A stretch of 64,000 bases of DNA from Firmicutes bacterium ADurb.Bin146 (GTDB lineage Bacteria; Bacillota; Clostridia; DUPQ01), in the NCBI GenBank assembly GCA_002070475.1, contig MWDI01000047.1:1-64000 (forward strand), in the 5' to 3' direction. The stretch's first letter is position 1. Each line of letters starts with the position of its first letter. Position numbers and translations under genes: made by a program. Below are positions 34,470 to 43,836 of this stretch, one piece after another. The notes under the pieces are model-generated. The model worked only from the letters and a program-made list of their open reading frames with translations, did not search any database and was not told the DNA's origin.

Positions 34470-36464
34470 TCATTCAACAATCCTGTAGTAAGTACGTGCT
34501 GTTAGTGAATACACAACAGTATAAAATATTGCAAAAATAATTAATGTGGCTAATGTGCATATCACGAATAAAGAAACATTTGTAAGATTTAGGACTTCAA
34601 GCATTTTTGTAATCATTTTGAATGCGAAAGCGATATGAATAATAGATGTAATTAATGGGAGGAAAAAAACTGTTAACACTTGAGAACGTATAGACTTTCT
34701 TACTTCTGCTTTACTCATGCCGACCTGCTGCATTATATAAAACCGGTGTTTGTCTTCGTATCCTTCAGAAATCTGCTTGTAGTATATAATTAGGACAGTT
34801 GCCATTATAAACAATGCTCCAAGGAAAATTCCTAAGAAGAATAATCCCCCATAAAGAGCATAAAAATCAAATTTCTCTTCAGCTTTTGAATATATTTGAA
34901 ATGTAAGGTTCTTATACTTTTCTGAGCCTCTAAGCGTTTCACGTATTATTGATACTAATTCAGTCTGCTTTTCCTCGTTTCCCATGACATTGAAACCGAT
35001 AACATGAGAAAAATTTAAATAATCGCCAAAATAGTCACCAAACTGCTTATGCACACTGCTTATTATATCCTCATTGCTCACGAATATATAAATCAGTTTC
35101 ATATATGAACCACTGCTCTGAATGGTAAATCCAGGATTTTCAACTATACTCTTTACATTGAAGCTCATATCTTTAATTAAGAATTCATCTTTTATATCAA
35201 TATTATCAGGACTATATATTAGTACTTCTTCATTGTTAAGAAAAACATCAGAGCCTGTTTGCATGTTGTATGATTCAATTGGGAAAAAGTAAATAAGATA
35301 CATCTTGTCGATATTTATTGAGATGTTTTCGCTTGAAGTAAAAGTTTTTTTCTCCTTATCGTATTCCAGTGTGTATGTTTTATACCGGAATTCATTGTAT
35401 GTATCTATTTTATATCCACCGTCTCGAATTGCTTTTTTAACTGTATTGCTTACTGATTCTGAATCTTCCTTATTTGAAAAGATGGTTTTTATTTCTATTT
35501 CTGTAGGGAACCTGTTATTAAGCACATTATCTTGACCAATATATAGGCAAACTGTTGATGATAACATTACAAGAACCATTGTTGACAGAATACAAATATT
35601 TGCAAGGCCGACAGCATTCTGTTTCATCCTGTAAATCATACCTGAAACAGATGTGAAATGATTAGTCTTGTAGTAGTATTTCTTATTCTTTCTAAGTATT
35701 TTGAGTAAAGCGATACTTCCTGAAGTGAAAAGACAATAAGTACCGATTATTACTAAAATTACAGCGATGAAGAAATAATTCAATGCTGACAGTGCATTGT
35801 CAACTGTAATTGCCATAAAGTAACCTGTGCCCATGGTCATAATACCAACAACTGCTATGAACCATTTCGTTTTTGGTTCTTTTTCTCCGATATTTCCTCC
35901 CTTAAGAAGCTCGATAGGTTTAGATAAGTGTATCTGGCGTATATTATTTAAAAGAATCAATATTGAAATGACTGTAAAGAATATAAAGGTTATATACAAA
36001 CCCTGAAAAGATATGTTAAATACGAAGCCTGTTCCTGCTTTAAGAATTTTAAGTAGCAGAAGCAGCATTAATTTGGAAAATAGTATTCCAAAGAAAAGAC
36101 CCAATATCATATTTATCAGGTATGAGTATATATTCTCTATAGTCATCATTTTGGCAATATGTTTTTTCTCCATACCAAGAATGTTGTACAAGCCAATCTC
36201 TTTCTTTCTTCTTTTAAGCAGAAAGCTGTTTGTATAGAACAGGAAGATTACAGCAAAGATACCTATTACATATATGCCCAAAGATAATACAACCCTCAAA
36301 GAATCATTGCCTTTCATTGTGTCAAGCCCAGGATTAAAGGCCAAAAAGATCATTATATAAAACATCATAATAGTGATAACCGAAGTGATTATATAGGGGA
36401 CATACATTTTCGCATTCTTTTTAATGTTTATAGCGGCAAGCTTGAAATACATAAGGCTATGCAT
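34470..36464 (-). CDS. BceB/YxdM-like ABC transporter permease (FtsX family)
   Basis: A 664-residue permease with ten predicted membrane helices. An FtsX-like core (helices 2-4) lies at about residues 55-165, and a large extracellular domain (roughly 310-520) between helices 7 and 8 is the BceB hallmark that recognises peptide antibiotics and signals to the kinase. The cytoplasmic motif KRRKKEIGLYNILGMEKKHI near residue 88 fits the ATPase contact. With BceA-, BceS- and BceR-like genes it forms a detoxification module. The start is ATG 36464, after AGGTGGTGG, overlapping the ATPase gene; GTG 36476 is an alternative. Confidence 0.88.
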   Translation of the reverse strand: MHSLMYFKLAAINIKKNAKMYVPYIITSVITIMMFYIMIFLAFNPGLDTMKGNDSLRVVLSLGIYVIGIFAVIFLFYTNSFLLKRRKKEIGLYNILGMEKKHIAKMMTIENIYSYLINMILGLFFGILFSKLMLLLLLKILKAGTGFVFNISFQGLYITFIFFTVISILILLNNIRQIHLSKPIELLKGGNIGEKEPKTKWFIAVVGIMTMGTGYFMAITVDNALSALNYFFIAVILVIIGTYCLFTSGSIALLKILRKNKKYYYKTNHFTSVSGMIYRMKQNAVGLANICILSTMVLVMLSSTVCLYIGQDNVLNNRFPTEIEIKTIFSNKEDSESVSNTVKKAIRDGGYKIDTYNEFRYKTYTLEYDKEKKTFTSSENISINIDKMYLIYFFPIESYNMQTGSDVFLNNEEVLIYSPDNIDIKDEFLIKDMSFNVKSIVENPGFTIQSSGSYMKLIYIFVSNEDIISSVHKQFGDYFGDYLNFSHVIGFNVMGNEEKQTELVSIIRETLRGSEKYKNLTFQIYSKAEEKFDFYALYGGLFFLGIFLGALFIMATVLIIYYKQISEGYEDKHRFYIMQQVGMSKAEVRKSIRSQVLTVFFLPLITSIIHIAFAFKMITKMLEVLNLTNVSLFVICTLATLIIFAIFYTVVYSLTARTYYRIVE

Positions 36465-37221
36465 TGAAACCACCACCTGTAGCTAAAATTGTAAGCGTAT
36501 CAGATATTTTCTGATATAATACCTCATTTGTAGTTTCGCCTCTGTATATCTGATGAAAAACTGTACCATCTCGAAGGAAGAGGACTCTTGAGGCATGGCT
36601 TGCTGCCTTTATAGAATGGGTAACCATTAATACAGTCTGGCCATCTTGGTTAATTTTACGAAATAGTTTCAAAAGAGAATCTGTAGCCTTGGAATCCAAA
36701 GCTCCAGTCGGTTCATCAGCAAGCAAGAGCTTGGGATTAGTGATTATGGCACGTGCTATAGCAACACGCTGCTTTTGTCCTCCTGATATTTCGTATGGAT
36801 ACTTTTCAATTATATCCTCGATTCCCAATTTTGATAACACAGGACTTAATGCCGTAGACATCTTATCATATGTATGACCTGACAAGACCAGCGGTAATAG
36901 GATATTATCTTTGACCGAGAAGTTATCCAATAAATTAAAATCTTGAAACACAAATCCCAAATTATCACGTCTGAATGATGAAATTTCTTTTTCAGATATA
37001 CCTATAAGAGCTTTTCCATCAAGAAATACCTCGCCTGATGTAGGTTTATCCAGTGCAGCAAGAATATTAAGCAGTGTTGTCTTACCAGAACCGGATTCTC
37101 CCATAATCGCTATAAATTCACCTTCTTCAACTGAAAATGTCACATTAGTTAAAGCTTGAACCTGGTGTCCACCAAATCGTGTGGTATATATTTTTTTTAG
37201 ATTCTTTACATCCAGAATCAT
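36457..37221 (-). CDS. BceA-like ABC transporter ATPase
   Basis: A 254-residue ATPase of the MacB/LolD-like group. Walker A GESGSGKTTLLN lies near residue 40, the Q-loop is in VFQDFNLLD near 90, the signature SGGQKQRVAIARA near 147, Walker B LLLADEPTGALD near 165, and the switch His in VTHSIKAA near 202. It drives the BceB-like permease, which frees peptide antibiotics from their lipid targets. AGGAGGGTGCA precedes the ATG. An inverted-repeat operator and promoter lie in the 105-base gap upstream, so the transporter genes can be induced separately from the two-component genes. Confidence 0.92.
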   Translation of the reverse strand: MILDVKNLKKIYTTRFGGHQVQALTNVTFSVEEGEFIAIMGESGSGKTTLLNILAALDKPTSGEVFLDGKALIGISEKEISSFRRDNLGFVFQDFNLLDNFSVKDNILLPLVLSGHTYDKMSTALSPVLSKLGIEDIIEKYPYEISGGQKQRVAIARAIITNPKLLLADEPTGALDSKATDSLLKLFRKINQDGQTVLMVTHSIKAASHASRVLFLRDGTVFHQIYRGETTNEVLYQKISDTLTILATGGGFNA

Positions 37222-37281
37222 TGCACCCTCCTTAAAATATAAATTACATTAATTATTACAGTAAAAATGATTAGCATCCAT

Positions 37282-37309
37282 AGCATATGCTTACAAACAA
37301 ACATGTTAA
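37282..37309 (-). promoter_or_regulatory. Promoter of the bceAB-like genes
   Basis: On the minus strand TTAACA (37309-37304), a 16-base spacer and TATGCT (37287-37282), directly downstream of the operator and about 60 bases before the ATPase start. Confidence 0.5.
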
Positions 37310-37310
37310 C

Positions 37311-37326
37311 CTTACATTTTTGTAAG
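37311..37326 (-). promoter_or_regulatory. BceR-type operator, perfect inverted repeat
   Basis: CTTACA-N4-TGTAAG is a perfect 6-bp inverted repeat with a four-base centre, matching the TNACA-N4-TGTAA pattern described for Bce-like response regulators. It abuts the -35 box, the usual activator position. Confidence 0.65.
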
Positions 37327-38319
37327 TTATTCGGATATCTGGTCATTATATGACAAATCTATATATACTTTTGTGCCTTTATCAGGTACAGACTGTATAT
37401 TCATCTTGTGTGATAATTTGTTTAATACCTTCTTGCTGAGGTAAAGACCTATACCAGTTGACTTTTTGTCAATTCTGCCGTTGTATCCAGTATAACCTTT
37501 TTCGCATATTCTGGGTAAATCTTCAGGTTCAATACCTATACCAGTATCTTCAATTACTAAAATAAGATCATCTTTTTTTTTCATATAGATGGAAATCTGG
37601 CCTTGCAAAGAATATTTCAAGGAGTTTGACAGAATCTGTTCAATTACAAATAAAAGCCATTTTTCATCTGTCAGCACAATAGCTTCGGTTGGAGTATAAT
37701 TCAATGAGATTTTTTTTAGAATAAATGATTTGGAATACTTTCTTATTGCTTGACGTATGATTGCATCTAGCGGATATTTACGGATTACGAAATCAGCAGC
37801 ATCTGACTCAGCTCTTATATACTGCAAAGCCATTTCAGCATACTGTTCAATCTTGAAAAGCTGTTGTTCTATTTCGATATCATGTATCTTTTTAGACTGG
37901 AATAAAAGTTTGATTGCGGAAATTGGTGATTTTATCTGATGTACCCATAAAGTGTAGTAATCATTCAATTCTGATATCGTAAGAGACTTCTGTGAATCTA
38001 TTTTGCATTTTTCCTGATAAAGCACATCTATCAGGTTCATGTAGTCCTCTTCAATGATATTTTTCGGATGTGGCAGATTATCTTTACTAACAGTTATTGT
38101 GTTTATCATCTCAAGCAATGCTTTATGTTTTGATCTGAATCGGAAAAAGCTGATTAATGTCAGTATTACAGCTATAACTCCGCATAAAGATGCTGCATAA
38201 AGTGCAGGTTCAATGGGAACTGAATATAGGCTGAAGACCAGTATGAAAATGCCTGCAAAGAAAGTAAAAAGAATGATACTTTTTATATGGTATTTTAAGT
38301 ACTCAAAGAACAATTTCAT
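37327..38319 (-). CDS. BceS-like intramembrane-sensing histidine kinase
   Basis: A 330-residue kinase with two N-terminal membrane helices (about 13-32 and 38-58) joined by only a few residues (SVPIEPA), so it has no extracellular sensor: the intramembrane-sensing layout of BceS. The phospho-acceptor is His127 in WVHQIKSPISAIKL. The ATPase domain has N-box EQILSNSLKYS, G1 IEDTGIGI and G2 GIGLYLSKKVL. It receives its signal from the BceB-like permease. The ATG overlaps the response-regulator stop by four bases. Confidence 0.9.
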   Translation of the reverse strand: MKLFFEYLKYHIKSIILFTFFAGIFILVFSLYSVPIEPALYAASLCGVIAVILTLISFFRFRSKHKALLEMINTITVSKDNLPHPKNIIEEDYMNLIDVLYQEKCKIDSQKSLTISELNDYYTLWVHQIKSPISAIKLLFQSKKIHDIEIEQQLFKIEQYAEMALQYIRAESDAADFVIRKYPLDAIIRQAIRKYSKSFILKKISLNYTPTEAIVLTDEKWLLFVIEQILSNSLKYSLQGQISIYMKKKDDLILVIEDTGIGIEPEDLPRICEKGYTGYNGRIDKKSTGIGLYLSKKVLNKLSHKMNIQSVPDKGTKVYIDLSYNDQISE

Positions 38320-38987
38320 GATATAAGATATCCTACTCCTTTTTTTGTCGTGATAACATTAATCAAGCCTAAACTTTCCAGTTTTTTTCTTAGCCTATTT
38401 ATATTTACAGTAAGGGTATTATCATCAATATAGCTGTCTGTTTCCCATAATTTTGACATAAGGACATCCCTTGATACAGCTTTACCGTTATTACTCATAA
38501 GAACCTGTAATATACGGAATTCATTTTTTGTAAGGTCGCTTTTAATTCCGTCATATTCGATTGTCATATTTTTCGTATTAAGCATCAGTCCTTTCACTGT
38601 AATAAAATCATCATCAGGCTTGAAATCATAGGATCGTCTTAATAGCGCATTAACTTTAGCAGTCAGAACATCCAGGTCAAATGGTTTTGATATAAAATCA
38701 TCAGCACCCATATTCATTGCCATTATTATATTCATGTTGTCAGAAAAAGACGAAAGAAACAGGATAGGCGCTTTAGATACTTTTCTTATCATTTCGCACC
38801 AGTGATAGCCATTGAAATAGGGAAGGGAGATATCTATTAATACCAAATGCGGTTTATAGTCCATGAAATAGTCAAATACATTTTTAAAATCAGTAATAAA
38901 TCGGGTTTCATAACCCCATGTCTCAATATGGTTCTTCAATGAAGAAGCTATCACCAGATCATCCTCAATAATAAGTATCTTATACAT
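38316..38987 (-). CDS. BceR-like response regulator (OmpR family)
   Basis: A 223-residue regulator. The receiver domain has acidic EDD near residue 8, the phosphorylation site in PHLVLIDISLP (about residue 52) and the lysine in DDFISKPFDLDVL near 100. The C-terminal winged helix shows LTKNEFRILQVLM, SRDVLMSKLWETDSYIDDNTLTVNINRLRKKL (in two parts) and ITTKKGVGYLIS. It should bind the inverted repeat upstream of the bceAB-like genes. AAAGGGCTAAAAT precedes the ATG. Confidence 0.9.
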   Translation of the reverse strand: MYKILIIEDDLVIASSLKNHIETWGYETRFITDFKNVFDYFMDYKPHLVLIDISLPYFNGYHWCEMIRKVSKAPILFLSSFSDNMNIIMAMNMGADDFISKPFDLDVLTAKVNALLRRSYDFKPDDDFITVKGLMLNTKNMTIEYDGIKSDLTKNEFRILQVLMSNNGKAVSRDVLMSKLWETDSYIDDNTLTVNINRLRKKLESLGLINVITTKKGVGYLIS

Positions 38988-39035
38988 ATTTTAGCCCTTT
39001 TCCTGTATTTTATAATATTTTATCATAAAATATGC

Positions 39036-40109
39036 TTAAGACTTCTTGCGATTTTCCTTAATTTCATACATATTTTTATCAGCCATATGAAGTAATGAAT
39101 CAATTGTTGATTCTTTGTCACAAACCGCAACACCCAAACTTATCGAAATAGTTATATAGTTTTCAAACTTGTAATTTGAAATATTTGTTTCTATGGTTTT
39201 TGCTATACTTTTTATACCTGAATAATCTGTATCAGGGCATATGATTAAAAATTCCTCGCCACCCCATCTGCCTACTATATCAATAGTTTTGACAGAAGAG
39301 GATATGAGATTGGATATTGAGATAAGTACTTTATCGCCAACTTGATGTCCATATGTATCATTTACATATTTAAAATGGTCTATATCAGCAATAATGATGG
39401 AAAAGGATTTTTCGCAATTTTTGCTTTTCTGGTGCAACTCATATAGAGTTTCATCTAATTTGTATCTGTTATAAAGGCCTGTAAGCCTGTCTGTTATAGA
39501 CATTACATGAAGCTGATTGTTTTTAATCACAAGAGCTTCCTCGGCTTGTTTCTTGCTTTTTTCGTAAAAAACGATAAGTAGTATGAGGATTATGCTTGCA
39601 CCAAATATATTAATTATTGAAATATAGTCAAAGGTAGCGGGTTTCCACTCTTTATAAGTTAAGATAATGTAGAAAAAAACTAATATTCCCAATGACATTG
39701 TAGCAATTCTACCTTTCTTTCTTCCTAACATAAAATATGTGAAAGGCGGATATGCTGCAAACCAAAATAGTCCGAAATGGTCATTTTTGACAAAATAAAT
39801 AAATGCTGCAATAAGGAAAGTTGCGAGTATTACTAATAATGTTGAAGCAATACGAATATTATTAGTTCTATGGAAGTATATGATTGTAAGTATCGATAAT
39901 AACATTATTAGAATATGGAACAAAATGAAAAGAGGATAATTAGTCTTAATGATATTCAATATACCGAACACTGCACATATAGCAGATATTGTAATAAGGA
40001 AAGTATTCAAAAGATATACTTTTCCATAGTCTGGATCATCCTTTTCGTACTTATTGTTGTTTGTAAGGAATTTATTTAATATTCCATTATTCTTAACCAA
40101 AACAACCAT
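39036..40109 (-). CDS. Membrane-bound diguanylate cyclase (GGDEF)
   Basis: A 357-residue protein. Six hydrophobic segments occupy about residues 30-185, without a recognised sensor fold. A short linker leads to a GGDEF domain beginning DRLTGLYNRYKLDETL near 208, with the active-site motif RWGGEEFLIICP near 283 and the closing ADKNMYEIKENRK. GGEEF is a catalytically competent variant, so it should make cyclic di-GMP from two GTP. The start is unsure: ATG 40109 lacks a good ribosome binding site, and TTG 40100 follows AGGATGG. It is next to a second cyclic-di-GMP protein. Confidence 0.85.
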   Translation of the reverse strand: MVVLVKNNGILNKFLTNNNKYEKDDPDYGKVYLLNTFLITISAICAVFGILNIIKTNYPLFILFHILIMLLSILTIIYFHRTNNIRIASTLLVILATFLIAAFIYFVKNDHFGLFWFAAYPPFTYFMLGRKKGRIATMSLGILVFFYIILTYKEWKPATFDYISIINIFGASIILILLIVFYEKSKKQAEEALVIKNNQLHVMSITDRLTGLYNRYKLDETLYELHQKSKNCEKSFSIIIADIDHFKYVNDTYGHQVGDKVLISISNLISSSVKTIDIVGRWGGEEFLIICPDTDYSGIKSIAKTIETNISNYKFENYITISISLGVAVCDKESTIDSLLHMADKNMYEIKENRKKS

Positions 40110-40257
40110 CCTAACCTATAAATGATATTTATATAATTATACTCTATTTGTGGAAATATCAAGAGAAAAATAATAAAATTAAAATTCTGACCTCATTAAA
40201 GGACAATAAGTTATAGTATACTGTAAATCAAAATCTATCCTTACACATAATTATACA

Positions 40258-42843
40258 TTACATAATATCTACAAAAAGATCAGCAATATATGGATCAAGT
40301 GATATGCCTGAAGCATCTTTTATCTCTTTTAAAGCTTCCTCTTTTGACAAATCGAAATCATTCTTTCTATTTACCAAAGCATCATATGCTTCAGCTACAG
40401 CAATAATCCGAGCGATTAGGGGTATTTCAGTTTCCTTCAATCCTTTTGGATATCCTGTACCATCCCATTTCTCATGATGACAATATACCCCTTCAGCGAT
40501 ATCTAATGTATCATCAAATAAATTTAAAATTCTATATCCGTGAACAGGGTGAAGATGAAATTGCTCTCTTTCCTCATCAGAATAATAATCTTTTTTTAGT
40601 ATAGCTTCATTTAAAACTATTTTCCCAATATCATGCATGTAACCTGCTAATTTTATTCTCTTTACCATAGGTTCTGAAAGCTTCATCGCTATCGCAATTT
40701 TTTCTGATAAAGCAGATACATTTTCAGAATGAGTGATTTCTCTGGGGCTTCTTTCATGCAAGGTATTTATTAAATCTTTCAACAGGTTAGTATTATTACT
40801 TTTCCTGTTCATGACTTTCTCGCGATACATCTTGTTTTCGGCATTGCTTATTGCTTGCTCAATAGTGGTTTTATCATCTGTTATTGTTTCTGCTCCTATA
40901 GATATACTGCACATTATAGCTGCGATTTTAGTATTATGTATTTCCTCTTTAATATTATTCAATATGCTTAAAGCTTGATTATAGTCAGTTTTTGAAAGGA
41001 GAATAAAAAATTCATCACCTCCTATGCGAGCTATGAATGCATCTTCATTTACATTGTTTTTAATTATTTGCGCAGCTTTTACTATTAGGTTATCACCTGT
41101 GTCATGTCCAAATATATCGTTTGTCATTTTCAAATTATTAATATCTGCGTATATTACTGAATATGGAATATTATTAGAAATATCAATTTGTTCAGTTATC
41201 ACTTCAAATTTTCTTCTGTTCGGAAGGCCAGTGAGTACATCATGATAGCTTAAATATCGTATTTGTTCAATATTCGATTTTTTCTGTGATATATCCAGAA
41301 AAGTCACTACAGCCCCGATTACTTTATTGTTTTTGTATTGAGGATAAGAATGAAATTCAACGTATATGCTACTGCCATCAGCTTTTAAAAATTCACCATT
41401 ATCCTCGTGAAGAATATGACCTTTTTTAATATATTCAACAATTCTGCAACTGCTATGAGGATTTTTACTTGTATCAAATAATAAATCGTGCATCCTTTTT
41501 CCTAGTAGCTTATCTTCCGATTCATAACCTAATATCTTAAGACAGCTGATATTACAAAATGTGCATATACCATCCAAATCTACTCCATAAATAGCTTCTG
41601 CAGTGGAATTAAGTATAATTTGAAGCTGTTCCTTGCTTTCTTTAAGCTGTTCATTAGCAAAAGTAAGCTTGTCAGTTCTCTCATCAACGGTTTTTTCAAG
41701 ATTACTTACAAGATTCTTTAATCTCTTCGTCATTTGATTAAATGCATATGATAGTTTTCCGATTTCATTATCCTGAAAAACAGGTACTCTTACATCAAGA
41801 TTGCCATTTGATATATCTGATGCATAATCAACAAGATTTCCTAATGGTTTTATTAGCTTATCTGATAATAAGTGATATAGTACCAAGGATATAGTAAAAG
41901 AAAGAACAGTAAATAGCATTAAAATACTCATATTCTCCCTAAAAGAATCAAGATAAAACCTGTGAGGAACTGATGTTGCAATAACCCAATTTATCATATC
42001 ATGCGAATATTCTTTGAAAGTATAGTAATTACCACGTATGAGCCCTCCTGATGAGAAGGCATTTTCAGAAGTCGTAATATAAGTTAAATATTGTTTATTT
42101 ATTTTATATTCTTTAATAGAAGCATCAGATAATGGCAATCCGGAATTAACACTAAAAATTACTTTATCTGTATCTTTATCTATTATGTAAATTACATCAG
42201 TGTTAGAAACAACAGAGCTAGATATTTTTTCATAAACGCTCATCAAATCTATTTCTATGTATAGAATACCGACAAATAAACCATTACTATCACTAATGGG
42301 ATAGAAGCTTTTAATAGTCGGCGCTGGTGACCAATAAGAAGCAGATACAGGAAGTATCATAGCTTTATTGGTCGCTCTAGCAAGTATTAACCAATTAAAA
42401 AACTCTGTTTTTTGAGAAATAACCATTTCATTTTCTGATATGACTTGTATATCCATATTATTTTGATATAAAGCAGCATAAAGATTATTTTTTGCATCAA
42501 TATAAGCGAATGCTGAAATGTAATCACTGTGGTTTTTAAGAAAGTTAATAAGAAGAGCATCTCTTGATAACTTATCGTTAATAGAAATTATTCTGCTTGA
42601 TATCATATCTCCATAAACTTTATTAATATGATTTGTTGTATCAATACTGCTTTGTATAATATTTAAAATATCATTATTAAGGTTTGAACATGCAACATCC
42701 GCTTCTTTACGTGCAGCATACATTGAAGTATTAAACAGAGCATAAATAATGACAGTAAAAGCTATTATTACAAGTATAGAATAAATTATAACTACAACAC
42801 TTTTAATGGATATTGCTTTTTTTCTTTTTATTTCATTTGTCAA
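40258..42843 (-). CDS. Cache-HAMP-PAS-GGDEF-HD-GYP cyclic-di-GMP sensor enzyme
   Basis: An 861-residue protein. A membrane helix (about 14-36), an extracellular dCache-like sensor (about 40-300) and a second helix (about 305-325) lead to a HAMP domain (LIKPLGNLVDYASDISNGN). A PAS domain (ILNSTAEAIYGVDLDGICTF, about 410-520), GGDEF domain (ARIGGDEFFILL) and HD-GYP domain follow (HSENVSALSEKIA, GYMHDIGKIVLNE, HHEKWDGTGYPKGL). It can in principle both make and break cyclic di-GMP. TTG at 42843 after AGAGGGCTGAT is the only plausible start. Confidence 0.88.
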   Translation of the reverse strand: MTNEIKRKKAISIKSVVVIIYSILVIIAFTVIIYALFNTSMYAARKEADVACSNLNNDILNIIQSSIDTTNHINKVYGDMISSRIISINDKLSRDALLINFLKNHSDYISAFAYIDAKNNLYAALYQNNMDIQVISENEMVISQKTEFFNWLILARATNKAMILPVSASYWSPAPTIKSFYPISDSNGLFVGILYIEIDLMSVYEKISSSVVSNTDVIYIIDKDTDKVIFSVNSGLPLSDASIKEYKINKQYLTYITTSENAFSSGGLIRGNYYTFKEYSHDMINWVIATSVPHRFYLDSFRENMSILMLFTVLSFTISLVLYHLLSDKLIKPLGNLVDYASDISNGNLDVRVPVFQDNEIGKLSYAFNQMTKRLKNLVSNLEKTVDERTDKLTFANEQLKESKEQLQIILNSTAEAIYGVDLDGICTFCNISCLKILGYESEDKLLGKRMHDLLFDTSKNPHSSCRIVEYIKKGHILHEDNGEFLKADGSSIYVEFHSYPQYKNNKVIGAVVTFLDISQKKSNIEQIRYLSYHDVLTGLPNRRKFEVITEQIDISNNIPYSVIYADINNLKMTNDIFGHDTGDNLIVKAAQIIKNNVNEDAFIARIGGDEFFILLSKTDYNQALSILNNIKEEIHNTKIAAIMCSISIGAETITDDKTTIEQAISNAENKMYREKVMNRKSNNTNLLKDLINTLHERSPREITHSENVSALSEKIAIAMKLSEPMVKRIKLAGYMHDIGKIVLNEAILKKDYYSDEEREQFHLHPVHGYRILNLFDDTLDIAEGVYCHHEKWDGTGYPKGLKETEIPLIARIIAVAEAYDALVNRKNDFDLSKEEALKEIKDASGISLDPYIADLFVDIM

Positions 42844-43170
42844 ATCAGCCCTCTTTAATACATATTAACAAATCTAAGTTGAAAAGTATATACATAAACC
42901 GTCAGCAAATCATTCGGTAAGGTAACAAATATACAGGCGGTACTCGACTTTACAGTGCTGTTATACCTTTTAATCATAGCTGATATCCAATTTATTATAC
43001 CACACAAGTGTTTGAAGAAATATCGAAAATATTTCAAGAATACTTGTTTTTATTAAAAAGTAAGTAAATTATAAACTCATTTTGCTATATATATAATAAT
43101 TTGTAAGAAATAAAAAAACTCACTATCATATGGATAGTGAGCTTTTTTGCTTTGGGCTCCTACATTCGGT
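42844..43170 (-). other. Intergenic region between the cyclic-di-GMP sensor and DUF2680 genes
   Basis: This 327-base region holds the bidirectional terminator at 43112-43148 and, on the minus strand, a TATAAT (42999-42994) that would give the sensor gene a leader of about 144 bases. That leader can fold short hairpins (ACCG/CGGT and GGTA..TACC), but no cyclic-di-GMP riboswitch signature is present. Confidence 0.4.
43112..43148. terminator. Bidirectional intrinsic terminator
   Basis: CTCACTATC (43119-43127) pairs perfectly with GATAGTGAG (43133-43141), with seven A before and CTTTTTT after. It ends the DUF2680 gene on the minus strand. Confidence 0.88.
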
Positions 43171-43659
43171 TTAATTACCTATACAAGAGCCATTTCTAAG
43201 ATTCTGTCTCTGACCTGATCCTCTGTTCATACCGCCATTACCGTCCATCCTATGCGTATTGTTTTGTCTGCTTCTAGTACCAAGGCCAAGTCCTATACCT
43301 GTTCCTTGCATTCCTGTTCCGTCGCAGTTTGCCATGTTTGCTTCAAGTTTTGCAAGAAGTGCATCAGCTTCTTCCTGAGTGATTTCTCCACTGACAACTG
43401 ATTCATTAATCTTGTCTTTTTTCATTTGAAGTATAATAGACTTGAATTCTTCAGATTTTCCTGCTTCCAGAGCGAGCATGCCAAATGTTTTTCCTGTTGA
43501 CTTTCTGAGCGCATACGCTTCTTCAGTTGTAACACCGTTCAGTGCAGAGTAAGCTTCAGCAGGGGTTTTATATTCAGTTGCTGCGACTCCTGCTATTGCG
43601 ACTGCTCCTAGTGAGAGTATTACTAGTCCGATTACCATAATTCTTTTTATCTTAGTCAT
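43171..43659 (-). CDS. Secreted DUF2680-type protein with Gly/Asn/Met-rich tail
   Basis: A 162-residue protein with a clear signal peptide (MTKIKRIMVIGLVILSLGAVAIAGVAA, cleavage near residue 27). The helical DUF2680-like domain follows: NGVTTEEAYALRKSTGKTFG, then QMKKDKINESVVSGEITQEE. After about residue 110 comes a tail rich in Gly, Asn, Arg, Gln and Met with two cysteines. The function of DUF2680 is unknown. It is divergent from a two-component system, which commonly means it is that system's target. AAAGGAGGTCTTTAAA precedes the ATG. Confidence 0.75.
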   Translation of the reverse strand: MTKIKRIMVIGLVILSLGAVAIAGVAATEYKTPAEAYSALNGVTTEEAYALRKSTGKTFGMLALEAGKSEEFKSIILQMKKDKINESVVSGEITQEEADALLAKLEANMANCDGTGMQGTGIGLGLGTRSRQNNTHRMDGNGGMNRGSGQRQNLRNGSCIGN

Positions 43660-43836
43660 TTTAAAGACCTCCTTTTATATTATGCGGCATCTGTGCCTGC
43701 AACTATATGATATCGGATAGATGTGTCAAAAGTATGGCTTTTTATTGCATATTTTATGAAATATACTTGTGTAGTGTCACAGATATTTCACATAGTTATA
43801 TGTATACAATGATATAATCTTAATATGAGGTGACAA

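Noticed and set aside
42844..42987. Cyclic-di-GMP riboswitch before the GGDEF/HD-GYP gene
   Set aside because: No GEMM-I or type II core sequence could be found in either orientation.
42855..43037. 60-codon frame upstream of the cyclic-di-GMP sensor
   Set aside because: The predicted promoter lies inside it, it has no ribosome binding site, and it does not resemble a protein family.
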